This document shows, piece by piece, positions 21,220-32,001 of a DNA stretch of 64,000 bases. Position 1 is the first letter of the stretch. Every line of letters begins with the position of its first letter. Position numbers and translations under genes: made by a program. Origin of the DNA: Benincasa hispida (taxonomy: Eukaryota > Streptophyta > Magnoliopsida > Cucurbitales > Cucurbitaceae); contig NC_052357.1 of the NCBI RefSeq assembly GCF_009727055.1, forward strand, positions 17,591,268 to 17,655,267, written 5' to 3'. The notes beneath the pieces are model-generated. The model worked only from the letters and a program-made list of their open reading frames with translations, made no database searches and had not been told where the DNA came from.

Positions 21220-22404
21220 ATAACGCGTTGCCAACTTCTTTTCCCCCAATAAAGCAGAGCAACGTGAAGCTTCCAGGGTCCTTCAATTTCTTGGGGATAT
21301 TATTCTGAAATAATGCACTACACTCATGCGTTAATGTTACTGTTTCATGTTCCCCGAGTTTTCTTTTGTTTGCAAGGATATCCTTAAGGAACTTCACATA
21401 ACTCGACATTTGTTCCAGTGCCTTTACAAGAGGTATATTGATGTGAAGTTGTTTGAGGACGTCCAAGAATCACCTAAACTACTTGCTGTCATCTTTCTTC
21501 CTTAGCCTGTTAGGAAATGGTAGGGGATCCTACCTCATTTTCTGAGTAGTTGTTTGTTCTTCAAGGTTCTTGGATTCTTGTGCAATCGAGATTGGATTGA
21601 TGTTTTGGGAAGCATGTTTTGTTATTATTTTCTCAATACTTGGTTTAGATGTTGGTGAAGTAGTGTTGTTTGATATGTTGATCGCAATGGTTTCTTCTGT
21701 TGTGGTGTTAATGAGCTTACTACAAGTAGTTGATGGTTTGTCAATGGTGGTTTCTTCATTTGTTCTTCTGGTTCCTTTATGAGCTGATAACGCGAGAACA
21801 ACCGTTTTTCCACTTCACAATGTCACGGCTTGGCATTGCTCTTTCCCATTTCTCGAGGAATCTCTGAGTTGCTCACTAAGGTTCCTAACTGTCTGTTTTT
21901 CAGTTAACTCGCAAGCTGTCCGACTTGAACTTCTAAATTTCTTATTGAGAAAGCTTGCGATTGAATCAACACGTCATTTTTTTTTAATGTACTCTTTCAG
22001 CAAAGATTCTAGGGAAGATGAATTGTTTGAGCTAGATGGTTGGTGATGGTTGTAGGGTTGTTTGTTTTGATACTGTTGGTGGCCTTGTGGTGTTTGATGG
22101 AATCCCGAAGGGTTCCCTCTATGCCCTTGATGATTCTATTGCAGATTCCTTTGTCCTCCTTGATCAATGTTACCTTCTCATCCAAAATTGGGGTGGTTTC
22201 TCCAGCCAGGATTATATGTGCTACTGAAAAGGTTATTGTAAATGAAGAATACGGATTGCTGGGTAGCTGAGCAGACATCAATCGAATAAGCTTCACCACT
22301 TGAATGCAGCTGATTGCAGTAACTTGCGTTAATGTATTGGCCTGCGCGACGTTTTGTGTCAGTACACCCTGGTTGATAGCCATGGCGTTTTGTGTCAGTA
22401 CCTT
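21220..22404 (-). pseudogene. Athila gag C-terminus and gag-protease linker
   Basis: The minus frame at 21220-21466 reads VLKQLHINIPLVKALEQMSS, YVKFLKDILANKRKLGEHE and FTLLCFIGGKEVGNALL, the conserved segment before the Athila protease. Further upstream (22009-22404) are AINQGVLTQNVAQANTLTQV and, in another frame, STYNPGWRNHPNFG with a zinc-knuckle-like Cys/His pattern. Several frameshifts and a low-complexity stretch (about 21570-21800) break the frame. The N-terminal two-thirds of gag is missing, replaced by an LTR fragment from 22405. Confidence 0.8.
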
Positions 22405-23277
22405 TCATTTCAGGGGTAAGACCAGATAGATAGCTGGGGATATAGGGTACAAGAAGGAATTCACTTCTACCCTCTATTAAGGATAATAGAGAGGTTGTTC
22501 TCTTAAGTGCTGATTCTAGATCTTGAACAAGGGCCCTACCCTCTCGATGGCCTGAGAGGGACTCGGTTTGTTGATTGGATCACAAATCAATTGTTCATTA
22601 GAGGATCATTGGGACTTCAAGAACAAGAGGTAATCTCGGGGTTTGACCCAACCGTTCTTACGAACAACTTGTGAAAGGTTAACTTACTAATCATCGTTAT
22701 ATCGAGTAGACATAATGTATCTACAGTGAGGGGAGTTCAACTATGGGCTTTAGTGGAGTGACCCATTAGTTAACGAATGAGGGTTAATTCGGTGTAATGA
22801 GTTTAGCCAATTAATCTCGGATCGTTGGAGTCCATGATCTGTAGGACCACGAGGTCCCCCTACTAACTTGTAAATGGATTAGTTTTAGAGTAATGTGATA
22901 AGTTAATTTGAAACGTTCAAATTAGAATTAAAGGAAATAGTAATTATATGAGATATAATTACACGTTTAATTTTAAAAATTAAACGGAATTGGAGAATTA
23001 ATTTTAATTATGATTTAAATATATGAAGGTGGATTTGTGTAAAATTAATTTAATATTTGATATTAAATCAATTAAAATGATTTAAATTGTTTAAATAATT
23101 ATTTATTAATTTTATTAGAAAAATTAATTTTGTAAAATTAATAATATTTTCAATTTTATAAATCAAATTGATTTTTGAAATCAATTTGGAAAATTAAAAA
23201 GATGAAAAAAGACACATAAATGGAATTTCGGTTTATTCCATTATCACCTTTAAGTGGCTCACACAAAACCCATCCGT
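22405..23277 (+). mobile_element. Copia LTR family B, internal fragment replacing Athila gag
   Basis: Begins TTTCATTTCAGGGGTAAGAC and ends near GTGGCTCACACAAAAC. It matches the interior of the solo family B LTR at 30310-30900 and of the LTR at 13971-14873. Neither LTR terminus is present and there is no target duplication. On one side is the gag C-terminal region, on the other the gag start codon. A deletion or recombination event is more likely than a simple insertion. Confidence 0.8.
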
Positions 23278-23404
23278 CCCAATACTCATATACTGTCAGT
23301 AGCTTTTCGCCCAAGCTTGCAGTACTCCAGAGAGAATGTCCTGCACAAATTCTCAAACAATATCAACACTTACTTACTTTTGCAAATCTCCGGCAATGGC
23401 GCCA
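23278..23404 (-). other. Athila gag start and tRNA-Asp-type primer-binding site
   Basis: On the minus strand, ATG at 23287-23289 opens MSIGTDG, matching the MSTGTD gag start of the copy at 45.5 kb. Upstream (minus) at 23387-23404 is TGGCGCCATTGCCGGAGA, the complement of a tRNA-Asp 3' end and the usual Athila PBS (normally TGGCGCCGTTGCCGGGGA). It lies ~10 bp from the LTR end. Only about seven gag codons survive. Confidence 0.85.
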
Positions 23405-23413
23405 AAAACTTAC

Positions 23414-24870
23414 TGCTTCATAAATGGATGCGTTATTCTTGAAGTTAATGAGAGTATGCTATAATGGTTGTGTGCAACTAGTTTCAAGAGTCATGGGATA
23501 ATCTCAAGTTTTCTTTTTGATAAGCCAAGTATAACCTAGCAACGAGTGTCTTAGGATAGGTCGAACATGGGGATTTGATGCGATAGTGTTGTAAAGTGAT
23601 GAATCATGCGATAATAATAACGATGCGTTGATTTTGATAATGCGATAATGAAAATGCGTTAATACAAGGCGATGCCTGTAAAAGCTTAATAAATTCAGGA
23701 TTTGAATGAATGAGCAATGCGGCAATTTTTTTAACAGAATCTATGAAGATGAATGGGTCAGAGGGAAGGCTATTTGGAAATCATTAATCCATATAGAAGA
23801 TGCGATACTGGTTCTTACTTCCCATTGGCTCACACCTTTCGGTGGTTACCACACTAGTTATATCTCTGTGATGTGAAAAAAGGGAAGTGTTGTAGAACAC
23901 AAGGTTATTTCTATCTCTAGAAGTACTTCTTGCTTTGCTTAACAAGTTCTATCATCTTTCTCTTTTGAGAAGTTGATTATCATGCTCAACTGTACTTTCA
24001 TAGGTGAGTATGCTTTTAAGCCTGTGTTAAGCAAACTCGATAACATCTCACGGCATGGATCAAGTCATTCAATTAACCTTCCCCCATACTCTGGGGGTTT
24101 AGTAACTCACGAGCAAGGAAATGAATGATGGATGAACATGGATAAAGATGGAGATGAACATGATGATAATATTGAATTAGTAAATCGTTCAGATACAAAT
24201 TTAACTAATATCTTAGTTAACGAAGTTCTACAAAACGATAATACAGAGAGAATGGAATAGTTATAAGATTAATGTCAATCTCTTGACAAAACGGATTGAT
24301 GGTGAAATCTTGCCGGCATGATGTGACTAGTGGAGTGGATTGGTGAACTTCCTTCTCAGGTAAATTCTTCGTTGGCCTTTTATATGGGGATCTGAAGTTT
24401 TGGAGTAGAAGGTTCCCTGCAAAAGTTAGGCTTTCTGATCTTGCTCGCTATCTGTTAGTCTGATGTGCTGAGGCTCTATTTATAGAGCCATGCGCTTGTC
24501 TGCTTTGATAATCCCACTCTGATTGGTTGCTATCATTTATTGAGGTAGGTGAGAATGTCAGTTTTGTATCATGGTTAACGATCAGGACGTACGTTAGAGT
24601 ATTTGCTGTACATTTTTAGAAATCCGATGCATGCATTGTTTGCATCTTTCCTTGAAGGATTACCACATACGATGATTCCTGTTTTCCTTCAAAACATAGA
24701 CTTTGACATTCTTTTGCCCATGAAATGCAGTCGACGGGTGTGTTTTCGATATCTTTATAAAACTTTGCTTTTTTATACCAATTTAGTCATGACCAACGCA
24801 TTTTCTATCTACCTATTATCGCATAGTCTAAGAATGTGGTACAAATAACTTGTATTTCTACAAGTTATCA
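23414..24870 (-). mobile_element. Athila LTR (1.46 kb), probably shared by two tandem elements
   Basis: On the minus strand it begins TGATAACTTGTAGAAATACA at 24870 and ends ...GAAGCA at 23414, next to the PBS. The start contains the near-perfect palindrome AACTTGTA-GAAA-TACAAGTT. Internal text, such as the TTATTTCTATCTCTAGAA block, recurs at 32.6 kb and 46.0 kb, where the other Athila elements have their LTR-like DNA. Athila internal sequence lies on both sides, so this LTR appears to be the 5' LTR of the left element and the 3' LTR of the right one. A 1.4-kb LTR fits the lineage. Confidence 0.75.
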
Positions 24871-25370
24871 GTGGGTTTTGTAAGACACACATAGATTGGT
24901 GGGAATTCCATGAATTTTGGAGAAAGTGGAGATTTTTTAATTTCCTATCTTCTATAATTTTCTTTATTTGTTCCAAATTTAGTTATTTAGTTATCTTATT
25001 TATTCATTTATATATTATTTGAGTATTATATTTTTTGATATTTGTGTTTTCGATGTGCCTCATATTCCATGCATCGAGTCCTTTCGTATTCCATGCGTCG
25101 AGTTGATTGATTTTAACTTATCGCATAATAATATGGACACATCATTCATTTTGTTTTTTTATCGCATCAGAATAATCAACGCATTAGACAAAAATTTATT
25201 TTCAAATTCATCCTAACCAAGAAGTCAAGAAGAAGAATTCCAAAAAAAAAAAAAAAAAAAAATTCAAATAAATAAAAACAGAAGCTGACTATAAAAGACT
25301 AGTAGAGATAGATAAGATGTCCCTGAAAGGATTGGAATGAGATGACCAAAGGAGCCTTCAACATAGGCGA
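24871..25370 (-). other. Athila post-integrase region (no preserved ORF)
   Basis: Lies between the shared LTR and the integrase end of the right-hand element. In Athila elements this is where a further (env-like) frame may occur. Here I see only AT-rich sequence with an A-run of about 20 near 25242-25261 and no recognisable protein. The short region beside the LTR is not clearly purine-rich. Confidence 0.5.
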
Positions 25371-25379
25371 TCAAGCTTG

Positions 25380-26567
25380 CCCGCGTAGGTTAATGGTTTC
25401 CTTATCTCAATCACTTGAGCTTCCATAGTAAGGCTTCACACATTGACTATTGACCTTAAAGGCATTACTGCCATCTTCATTTACCAGTTCCACGGTTCCA
25501 TGAGGGAAAACTTCTCGCGCGATGAATGGGTCGGACCATTGGGACTTGAGCTTTCTTGGAGAGACGAAAACAAGAGTTCAAGAGTAACACTCACTGGCCA
25601 ACAATAAGATCTTTCTTACAGATCCAATTGTCATGTCATCACTTGGTTCTTTCTTTGTAAATCTTGGCATTCTCATATTCGGTGATCCGCCACTCTGTCA
25701 AATCATTCAGTTGAAGTTTTCTTGCCTCCTCTGCACTTTCCAAGTTGAGGTTCTTCAGGGCCCAGTGCGCCTTGTGCTCAAGTTCCAACAGGAGATGACA
25801 TACCTTCCCAAATACCAATGCATAGGGGAACATGCCTAAAGGCATCTTATATGTAGTTCAGTAGGCCTAGAGGGCTTCATCTAGCCTTTGCGTCCAATCC
25901 TTTCGAGAGGTGTTAACCACCTTCTTCATGATGGACTTGATCTCCCGGTTTGAAACTTCTGCCTAACCGTTGGTCTGTGGATGATATACGGTTGCTACCC
26001 TATGTTTGACATTAAATTGAAGCAGTAGGTTAGAGATGTTGTGATTAATAAAATGCATACCTTCATAACTAATTATCACACGGGGTATCCCAAAACAGGA
26101 AAAGATATTCTTCTTTAAAAACTTGACCATCGTGACCTCATCATTCTTCGAACAAAAGATTGCCTCCACCCATTTGGAGACATAATCGACTGCCACCAAG
26201 ATATACTGATTACCAGAAGAAGCTGGGAAGAGGCCCATGAAGTCGATGCCCCACACATCAAACAATTCTACTTCCATGATGAAAGTCAGTGGCGTCTCAT
26301 TTTTGTTTGATATGATGCTTTTTCTTTGACATTGTTCGCAGCTGACAGTATGGACGTGGGCATCTTTGAATAAAGTGGGCAAAAAATAGTTGCACTAAAG
26401 AACCTTAGCAGCAATTCTCTACCCCCCAAAATGTCCACCACAAGAGGACTCATGAAATTGCTCCATGATGCGCTGAACTTCCGTCTTAGGAACGCATCTT
26501 TTCCAAATTTGATCGGGTCCAAGTCTGTATAAGAACGAGGCATCCCAATAATAGAATTTTGCCTCAT
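25380..26567 (-). pseudogene. Athila integrase, right-hand element (broken)
   Basis: Minus strand, from the N-terminal side: a degenerate zinc-binding region (26286-26567, shifted frame), then the core at 25963-26382 with CEQCQRK, WGIDFMGLFPASSGNQYI and YHPQTNG. Then the C-terminal YALVFGKVCHLLLELEHKAH and [18 protein letters not shown] (25639-25845), and finally the SRK/FPRK-type tail to about 25380. The second catalytic Asp is lost: ISYEGMHF stands where ISDEGTHF is expected. Stops and frameshifts occur between segments, so the enzyme is dead. Confidence 0.85.
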
Positions 26568-26583
26568 GCATAAGCTTCTTCTT

Positions 26584-27054
26584 CTATTGGCATGTATAAT
26601 CTTCTAGTGTTTGAGTAAAAACCAAATAATTGACAATGTCCACGTACCACGGTTCTTTGTCACTCAAACCCATTGGCTTCTTATCCGAGAAGTAGTATTC
26701 AATCTTCTTCTTTTTTCTCTGAATCACTTCATTCTCTAGCTGTGACAGGTGATCAGCCACCTTATTCTTCGTCGCTTTTTTGTTCTTAATCTCAAAATCA
26801 AATTCTTGCAGCAACAACACTCATCTGATCAGTTTGTGTCTTGCATCCTTCTTTTCTATAAGGAATCTGATTGCAAAATGATTGATATAAATCACTACCT
26901 TTGATCCCACCAGATATTGTCTAAATTTATCGAACACAAATATAATGGCAAGCATCTCTTTCTCTATATTTTTATAATTCTCTTGGGAATCATTCAAGGT
27001 TTTGCTGGCATAAAAGATTGGATGCAGGATTCTTTGCTTACTTTGACCTATCAC
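26584..27054 (-). pseudogene. Athila RNase H domain (broken)
   Basis: The minus frame at 26821-27054 reads YASKTLNDSQENYKNIEKEM, then LAIIFVFDKFRQYLVGSKVV and YINHFAIRFLIEKKDARHKL. It continues at 26584-26820 with LLLQEFDFEIKNKKATKNKV and ADHLSQLE. These are the RNase H motifs of gypsy polyproteins. The conserved YTDH has become YINH, losing a catalytic Asp, and a stop separates the two segments. It normally degrades the RNA strand during reverse transcription. Confidence 0.87.
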
Positions 27055-27099
27055 AGCTCATGCCACATAATTGCTTGCATCACACATCAACACAAAAAG

Positions 27100-27830
27100 C
27101 TACGACCAATATGGTGTCACCAGGATGGGCACAAAGATGAGTGCATTCCTAAATGTGTTGAATGCCTGGGTGCAAGCATCATCATTAGCTTCCAAGAGCG
27201 CACTCAAAAGTCTGGCAATTTGGGAGAAACTTTTAATGAATCTCCGACATAACCCAACGTGTTCCGAAAAACTTCTTAATATTTTGATGTTCACAAGTGC
27301 TAGAATTTCAGCGATTGCATCAATCTTCGTCGATCCACTTCTAATCCTGCCTTGCAAATTTTGTGTCCTAACACAATGCCCTCAGTGACCATAAAATAAC
27401 ATATTTGAGGACAGTGTTGGTTTCCTCACATCTCTTCAGTATGTTTTCCAAGTTGGAGAGGTAGACATTGTATGAATTCTCGAAGACAGAAAAGTCTTCC
27501 ATAAGAACTTCCACGGACTGTTTTAGAAAATCCAAAAATATAGCCATCATACATCGCTGGAAGGTCCCAGGCGCATTGCAGAGCCCAAAGGGCATGCGCT
27601 AGAAGGAAAATGTGCCAAAGGGGCACGTGATTTTCGTCCTTTCCTGATCTTCATGCGCGATGGAAATCTGGTTATACCTAGATTATTCATCTAAAAAATA
27701 GAAAAATTCATTCCACGCAAGTCTATCTAACATCTGATCAATGAAGAGCAGAAGGAAATGATCCTTCTTAGTCGCCTAATTCAATTTGGAAGAATCCATA
27801 TAGGTCCACCACCAGTGACACTTCTAGTAG
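27100..27830 (-). pseudogene. Athila reverse transcriptase, catalytic and thumb region (broken)
   Basis: The minus frame at 27368-27595 has MPFGLCNAPGTFQRCMMAIF, then VEVLMEDFSVFENSY, which corresponds to the catalytic (F/Y)-x-DD box with MEDF in place of MDDF. The connecting C-terminal part (27100-27357) has CRRFIKSFSQIARLLSALLE. Toward 27830 the sequence still resembles the FLDG and IDYRKLN segments but is heavily mutated. One catalytic Asp of the box is replaced by Glu. Confidence 0.85.
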
Positions 27831-27838
27831 GGATCAAT

Positions 27839-28425
27839 TCATTTTTGTTGTTGGCTACAACCGTCATACTGCCTTTTTTGTACTAGGCTCACCCAGCTGC
27901 TATTAGAGATCGGATAAATGACTCCAACATCGAACAATTTAATTATCTCTTTCTGCACTACTTCATGTATAGCTAGGTTGAGCCCGCACTGTCTTTCAAT
28001 GGAGCCTTTTTTTCTCTCCTCTGGCCTGATTTTATGCATGCAATACGAAAGTCTGATCCATTGGATGTTGGATAGATTCAAGCCAATGGCCTTCGTATAC
28101 TTCTTCAACAATTGCAACAGGTCCACCTCATCCTCTGTTTTTAATGTGGTAGAGATAATGATGGACATGGTGTCATTATCGCCTAAGTATGCATACTTGA
28201 AATGCGCTGGTAAACCCTTTAGCTCTAAGATAGGGGGCTCTTCTAAGGACAGTTTAAGTCTTGCTGCTTCTTTTTCGTTCAGATTCAAGGATTCAAAACT
28301 AGAGTCAGATATCATCACGACATGACTTCCTCCATAGCCAAATCACTTCCTTCTTCTTCTTTCAATTCCTCTTTCAACACTTCCCAATGATCATCTCCCA
28401 TATCATCGATACACTGACATGTTTC
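27839..28425 (-). pseudogene. Athila RT N-terminus and preceding linker
   Basis: The minus frame at 27839-28318 reads LELKGLPAHFKYAYLGDNDT, then EDEVDLLQLLKKYTKAIGLN, LSYCMHKIRPEERKKGSIER, and KEIIKLFDVGVIYPISNSSW. It parallels the copy at 18.0-18.7 kb residue by residue. It is one of the longest intact stretches (159 codons). The reading frame fails after VSLV, where the VPKKGG motif is degraded. Confidence 0.87.
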
Positions 28426-28429
28426 CAGC

Positions 28430-28870
28430 TCGTCTGGATACTACATTACATTAAACACATTGAATTTAACTTGCTGATCATCTACACAGATTGCTAGTTC
28501 GCCTTTTTGCACGTCGATCAATGTTCACCCTGTGGACAGGAATGGGCACTCAAGGATGATGGGAATTTCAATATCAGCCTCAAATTCAGAATAATGAAAT
28601 CAACGGGGAAAATGAATTTATCATTTTGAATAAGTACGTCCTCGATTTTCCCTTCAGGGTACGTTATAGATCTATTGGTGAGATGTAGGGTCAATGTGGT
28701 GGGCCTGGCCTCACCAATTCCCAACCTTTTGAAAATTGATATCGCATCAAGTTGATGTTTGTGCCCAAATCACATAATGCATGGCCAACTTTCTTGCCTT
28801 TAGTAGAACAGTGTAGAGTGAAGCTTTCTGAATCCTTCATTTTTGCAGGGATGTTATTCTTGAACAATAT
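28430..28870 (-). pseudogene. Athila protease region, right-hand element
   Basis: Minus frame segments GIGEARPTTLTLHLTNRSIT, then EDVLIQNDKFIFPVDFIILN, parallel the protease at 18.75-19.15 kb. The DLGASINL active-site segment lies at about 28730-28775 but is frame-broken (reading through CDLG...NINLM-type text). Confidence 0.8.
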
Positions 28871-29722
28871 GCATCACTCATAAGTTAGCGTAATAGTTTC
28901 AAATTCACCCAGTCTGCGTTTATTCAACAGAATGTCCTTCAGGAACTTCACATAGCTCGACATTTGTTCGAGAGCTTCTACCAAAGGAATGTTGATGTGA
29001 AGCTCTTTTAATACATCCAAGAATCTCTTGAACTGCAGGGTATCATCCTTCTTTTTCAATCTGCTTGGAAAATGAGGCGACACTTACAAGACGTTGCTTG
29101 CTTGGTTTTTCTCTTTGGCCGCATTAGGTGTCTGCGACAAAGGTTCTAGACTTTTTGTTTGAGAGGAGTTTTACTAGGCAAGGTGCCTAGTTGCTAGTTC
29201 TTTAGATCATTAGTAATCTGCCCTACTTGAACTTTTAGGTTTCGAATTGAGAAAGTTTGAGATTAGATCAACGCATTGTTCTTCTGAATATATTCCTTTA
29301 GAAGCATTTCCAATGATGACGATGCATTAGAACTTGATGCTTAGTTGTGATTATAATGAGAACGGTTCTGATTATGCTTGTGGCCCTAGTTGTGCTGATT
29401 GAATCTAGGTGGATGCCCTCTGTGTATTTGCTGTTGATGTACATTTTTCTGTCAATATTGTTCATGATTTCCTCCCCAAGAGAAGTTGGGGTCATTCTTC
29501 CAACCCAGATTATACGTATTGCTAAACGGATTGTTATGAATGGAGAAAACAGCCTGAGGGGCATGCGAGCAAATATTAACAAAGTGAAGCTCTTTTGTTC
29601 AAGCTGTTATGAATGGAGAAAACAACCTGAGGTTCATGTGGGCAAAAAGAGTGAGAATTGTACACAACTTACCGCTGCAACCTGATTCATAGTGTTAAGT
29701 TAAGTAGCGTTCTTGTTCAAAG
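28871..29722 (-). pseudogene. Athila gag C-terminus, interrupted by a solo LTR
   Basis: Minus segments include LKELHINIPLVEALEQMSSY with VKFLKDILLNKRRLGEFETI (28874-29083), and further upstream a zinc-knuckle region: NTMNQVAAVSC, a tract with NPGW-type text, and NNIDRKMYI. At 29722 the frame is cut after LNKNAT by the solo LTR, and it resumes at 31030 with TINQGAL. Multiple stops are present. A duplicated ~50-bp stretch (GTTATGAATGGAGAAAACA at 29533 and 29607) is local. Confidence 0.8.
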
Positions 29723-31029
29723 TGTTGGGTTTTATATCCTAAAATTCGTGGTCTGTAAACAATAAACTTATTTTATTAATCAATATAGATGTTATTGAAG
29801 TTTGAATCAATGAAGTTGTTATTGAATATTTGAATTGCTTATTTCATTTTAGAAATAACCTAAATCCAATAAACTAAGATCCATGGCTATTACATGAGTA
29901 CTTGAACTTTATGTGGAGACATAAGAGCGATCAAATTCGAGTAAATAGCCAAAATGCTCTATAGTATACGGATAAGGCCGAGTATTTTATCTTGGGGACA
30001 CTATCGGATGCAGACCATTTTGTAGATGTTACAGTTATTATAAAATGCTACAAACAAAGTGATCTTGATTCGTTCATGTGGAGACATGCGAGTAGGGGCA
30101 TCCTATGCAAAGAGTTTGTATAAGATTGGACTAAGAACTAAGTCACTCTTACTTTATAACGTTGTTTATTTTTAAGACTGACTATTTCAAAGCGATGACT
30201 TAGGTAACTTGATCCTAATCCAGAGCTAGCTATGAGCTCCTATTTATTCGAGATTATCATTAGATTTTCATGGGTGAGGATTGTTTCAACAGTGCCAGCT
30301 CAATAAGTCTCCCATTTCAGGGGTAAAATGGGGTAGATAGCTTGGGACATAAGGTGCAAGAGGAAATTGACTTCTACCTGTTTTTAGGGATAGTAGAGAG
30401 GTTTTTCCCTTAAGTGCTGACTCTCGGTCTTGAACAAGGGGCCCCAACCTCTCATTGACCTGAGAAGGACTCGGTTTAGTGATTGGATCACAAACCAATT
30501 GTTCATTAGAGGATCAATGGGACTTAAGGAACAAGATGTAATCTTGGGGGTAAAACATCTTTTGACCAAGCTCACCATTCCACCCAAATCCACTAAAATC
30601 TCCAAGAAGGACCTGTCATCTTCATATGAATTCAGACTACATGAAACTAGTGAATAAAAGTTCAATCAAATGAGCAGAAATTGAGACCATGCAAAGTGGG
30701 GTTGGCTAAGGTTTTGTTGAGGAAAGTGTCTTTCAACTTCAACTGAAAAACCAGTGTCTTCTTCCATAAAATTTCCTCTAATCTCAGTTCATTTTAGGTT
30801 CCACCACCCAATCTAAGGTTCTAGAGAATAGTAAGGAAGATCAAGTGGTGATCTACAAGCTTTTGGAGTGAAGCATCAAGCTGAGTTCGTGGATTGAAGA
30901 AGGTCTTCAAAGGCAACTTCTCAAAACCCTATTTTTTGTTATGAACATGCTTACTTAAATGCTAAAATTGATGAATTAGAGTGCTTAATGATTTTGTTTG
31001 CTTCCGCTAATTGCATGCTAACACGAACA
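29723..31029 (+). mobile_element. Solo LTR, copia family B, with perfect CAAAG target duplication
   Basis: Begins TGTTGGGTTTTATATCC and ends GCTAACACGAACA, 1307 bp. CAAAG is present directly on both sides (29718-29722 and 31030-31034). Deleting the LTR and one CAAAG restores the Athila gag frame TINQGALNKNAT. This is the cleanest solo LTR in the window and defines the family B ends. It has no ACGATCG block and no ATTCTC/GAGAAT hairpin. It is antisense to its host element. Confidence 0.95.
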
Positions 31030-32001
31030 CAAAGCACCTTGATTTATGGTCATAGTTTGTAGAAGAAAAGTGACACTAGCAATCTGGGTGACTAACGAGC
31101 TCAACCCATTTGACTACAGGATCACTCCTTCCATCTTGCGTCTATCAGCATTCTGGCTTTTATATCCATCATCCGCCTAATCATCAATATTTATAGAAAT
31201 CTTGTCCAAGATCTTCTTAGCCTCGGTGTATGTCTTGTCCATATGGCCTTCTGCAGTAGAGGCATCCACCACCGATTGCGAAGCTTTATCCAACCCGTTA
31301 TAAAAAGCCTCCATTAGTATGTAGTTAAGGATGCCAATGTGAGGGCAATTACAACAAGACGCCTAAATCGGGCCCATACGAAACTCAAATTTTCTTAGTC
31401 TCATTGTTCAAAATTCACGATGTTCCATCGTATCTTTGCGTTAACAGCAAAAGGGAAGAACTTATTCATAAAGTGTTCAACTAGCTAGTCCCAAGACATA
31501 ATCTTATTTGGTTCCAAGGAATAAGCCCATTTCTGTGCCTCATCTCGGAGTGTGTAAACGAAAAGAGAAAGCGTGATTCCCTTTGGCATTACACCAGGAA
31601 TAGAGAATGTATTACACATTTCTACAAAGTTTGTTAGATGGGCGTGAGGATCTTCACCCTGCATCCCTCCGAACTTCCCTGCAGTTTGAATTATCTGAAG
31701 CATAACTAGCTTAATCTTGAACCTTGTATTCTCTTCAATGGTTAGCCGCATAATACCAGGTGAAAAATCGTATAGATTTGGGGCCTTGTACTTCCTCAAG
31801 GGAATGTTGCGGTCTGCGGCCAAAAAAAATAGGGTCTTGCTGACCTTACTCAAATACTCCGTTTCCTCTGGCCTGGTTATTCTAGTTGTTGTTGTTGTTG
31901 TTTTCCATATTCCTTGTTCTTCTATTTCCTCTTTGTCGGTGACAAAAAGTTCTCTCGATCTCAGGGTCAATATTGAATTCAGGTTCAATGCTTGTACTCA
32001 T
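31030..32001 (-). pseudogene. Athila gag, N-terminal and central part
   Basis: On the minus strand ATG at 31999-32001 opens MSTSIEPEFNIDPEIERTF. After a frameshift near an Asn-rich (GTT-complement) microsatellite at about 31880-31903 comes NIPLRKYKAPNLYDFSPGIM, then FGGMQGEDPHAHLTNFVEMC, NTFSIPGVMPKGI and AQKWAYSLEPNKIMSWD (31485 onward). That is the Athila retrotransposon gag domain. Stops follow from 31485, but homologous text continues to TINQGAL at the LTR insertion. Gag forms the particle that packages element RNA. Confidence 0.87.
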
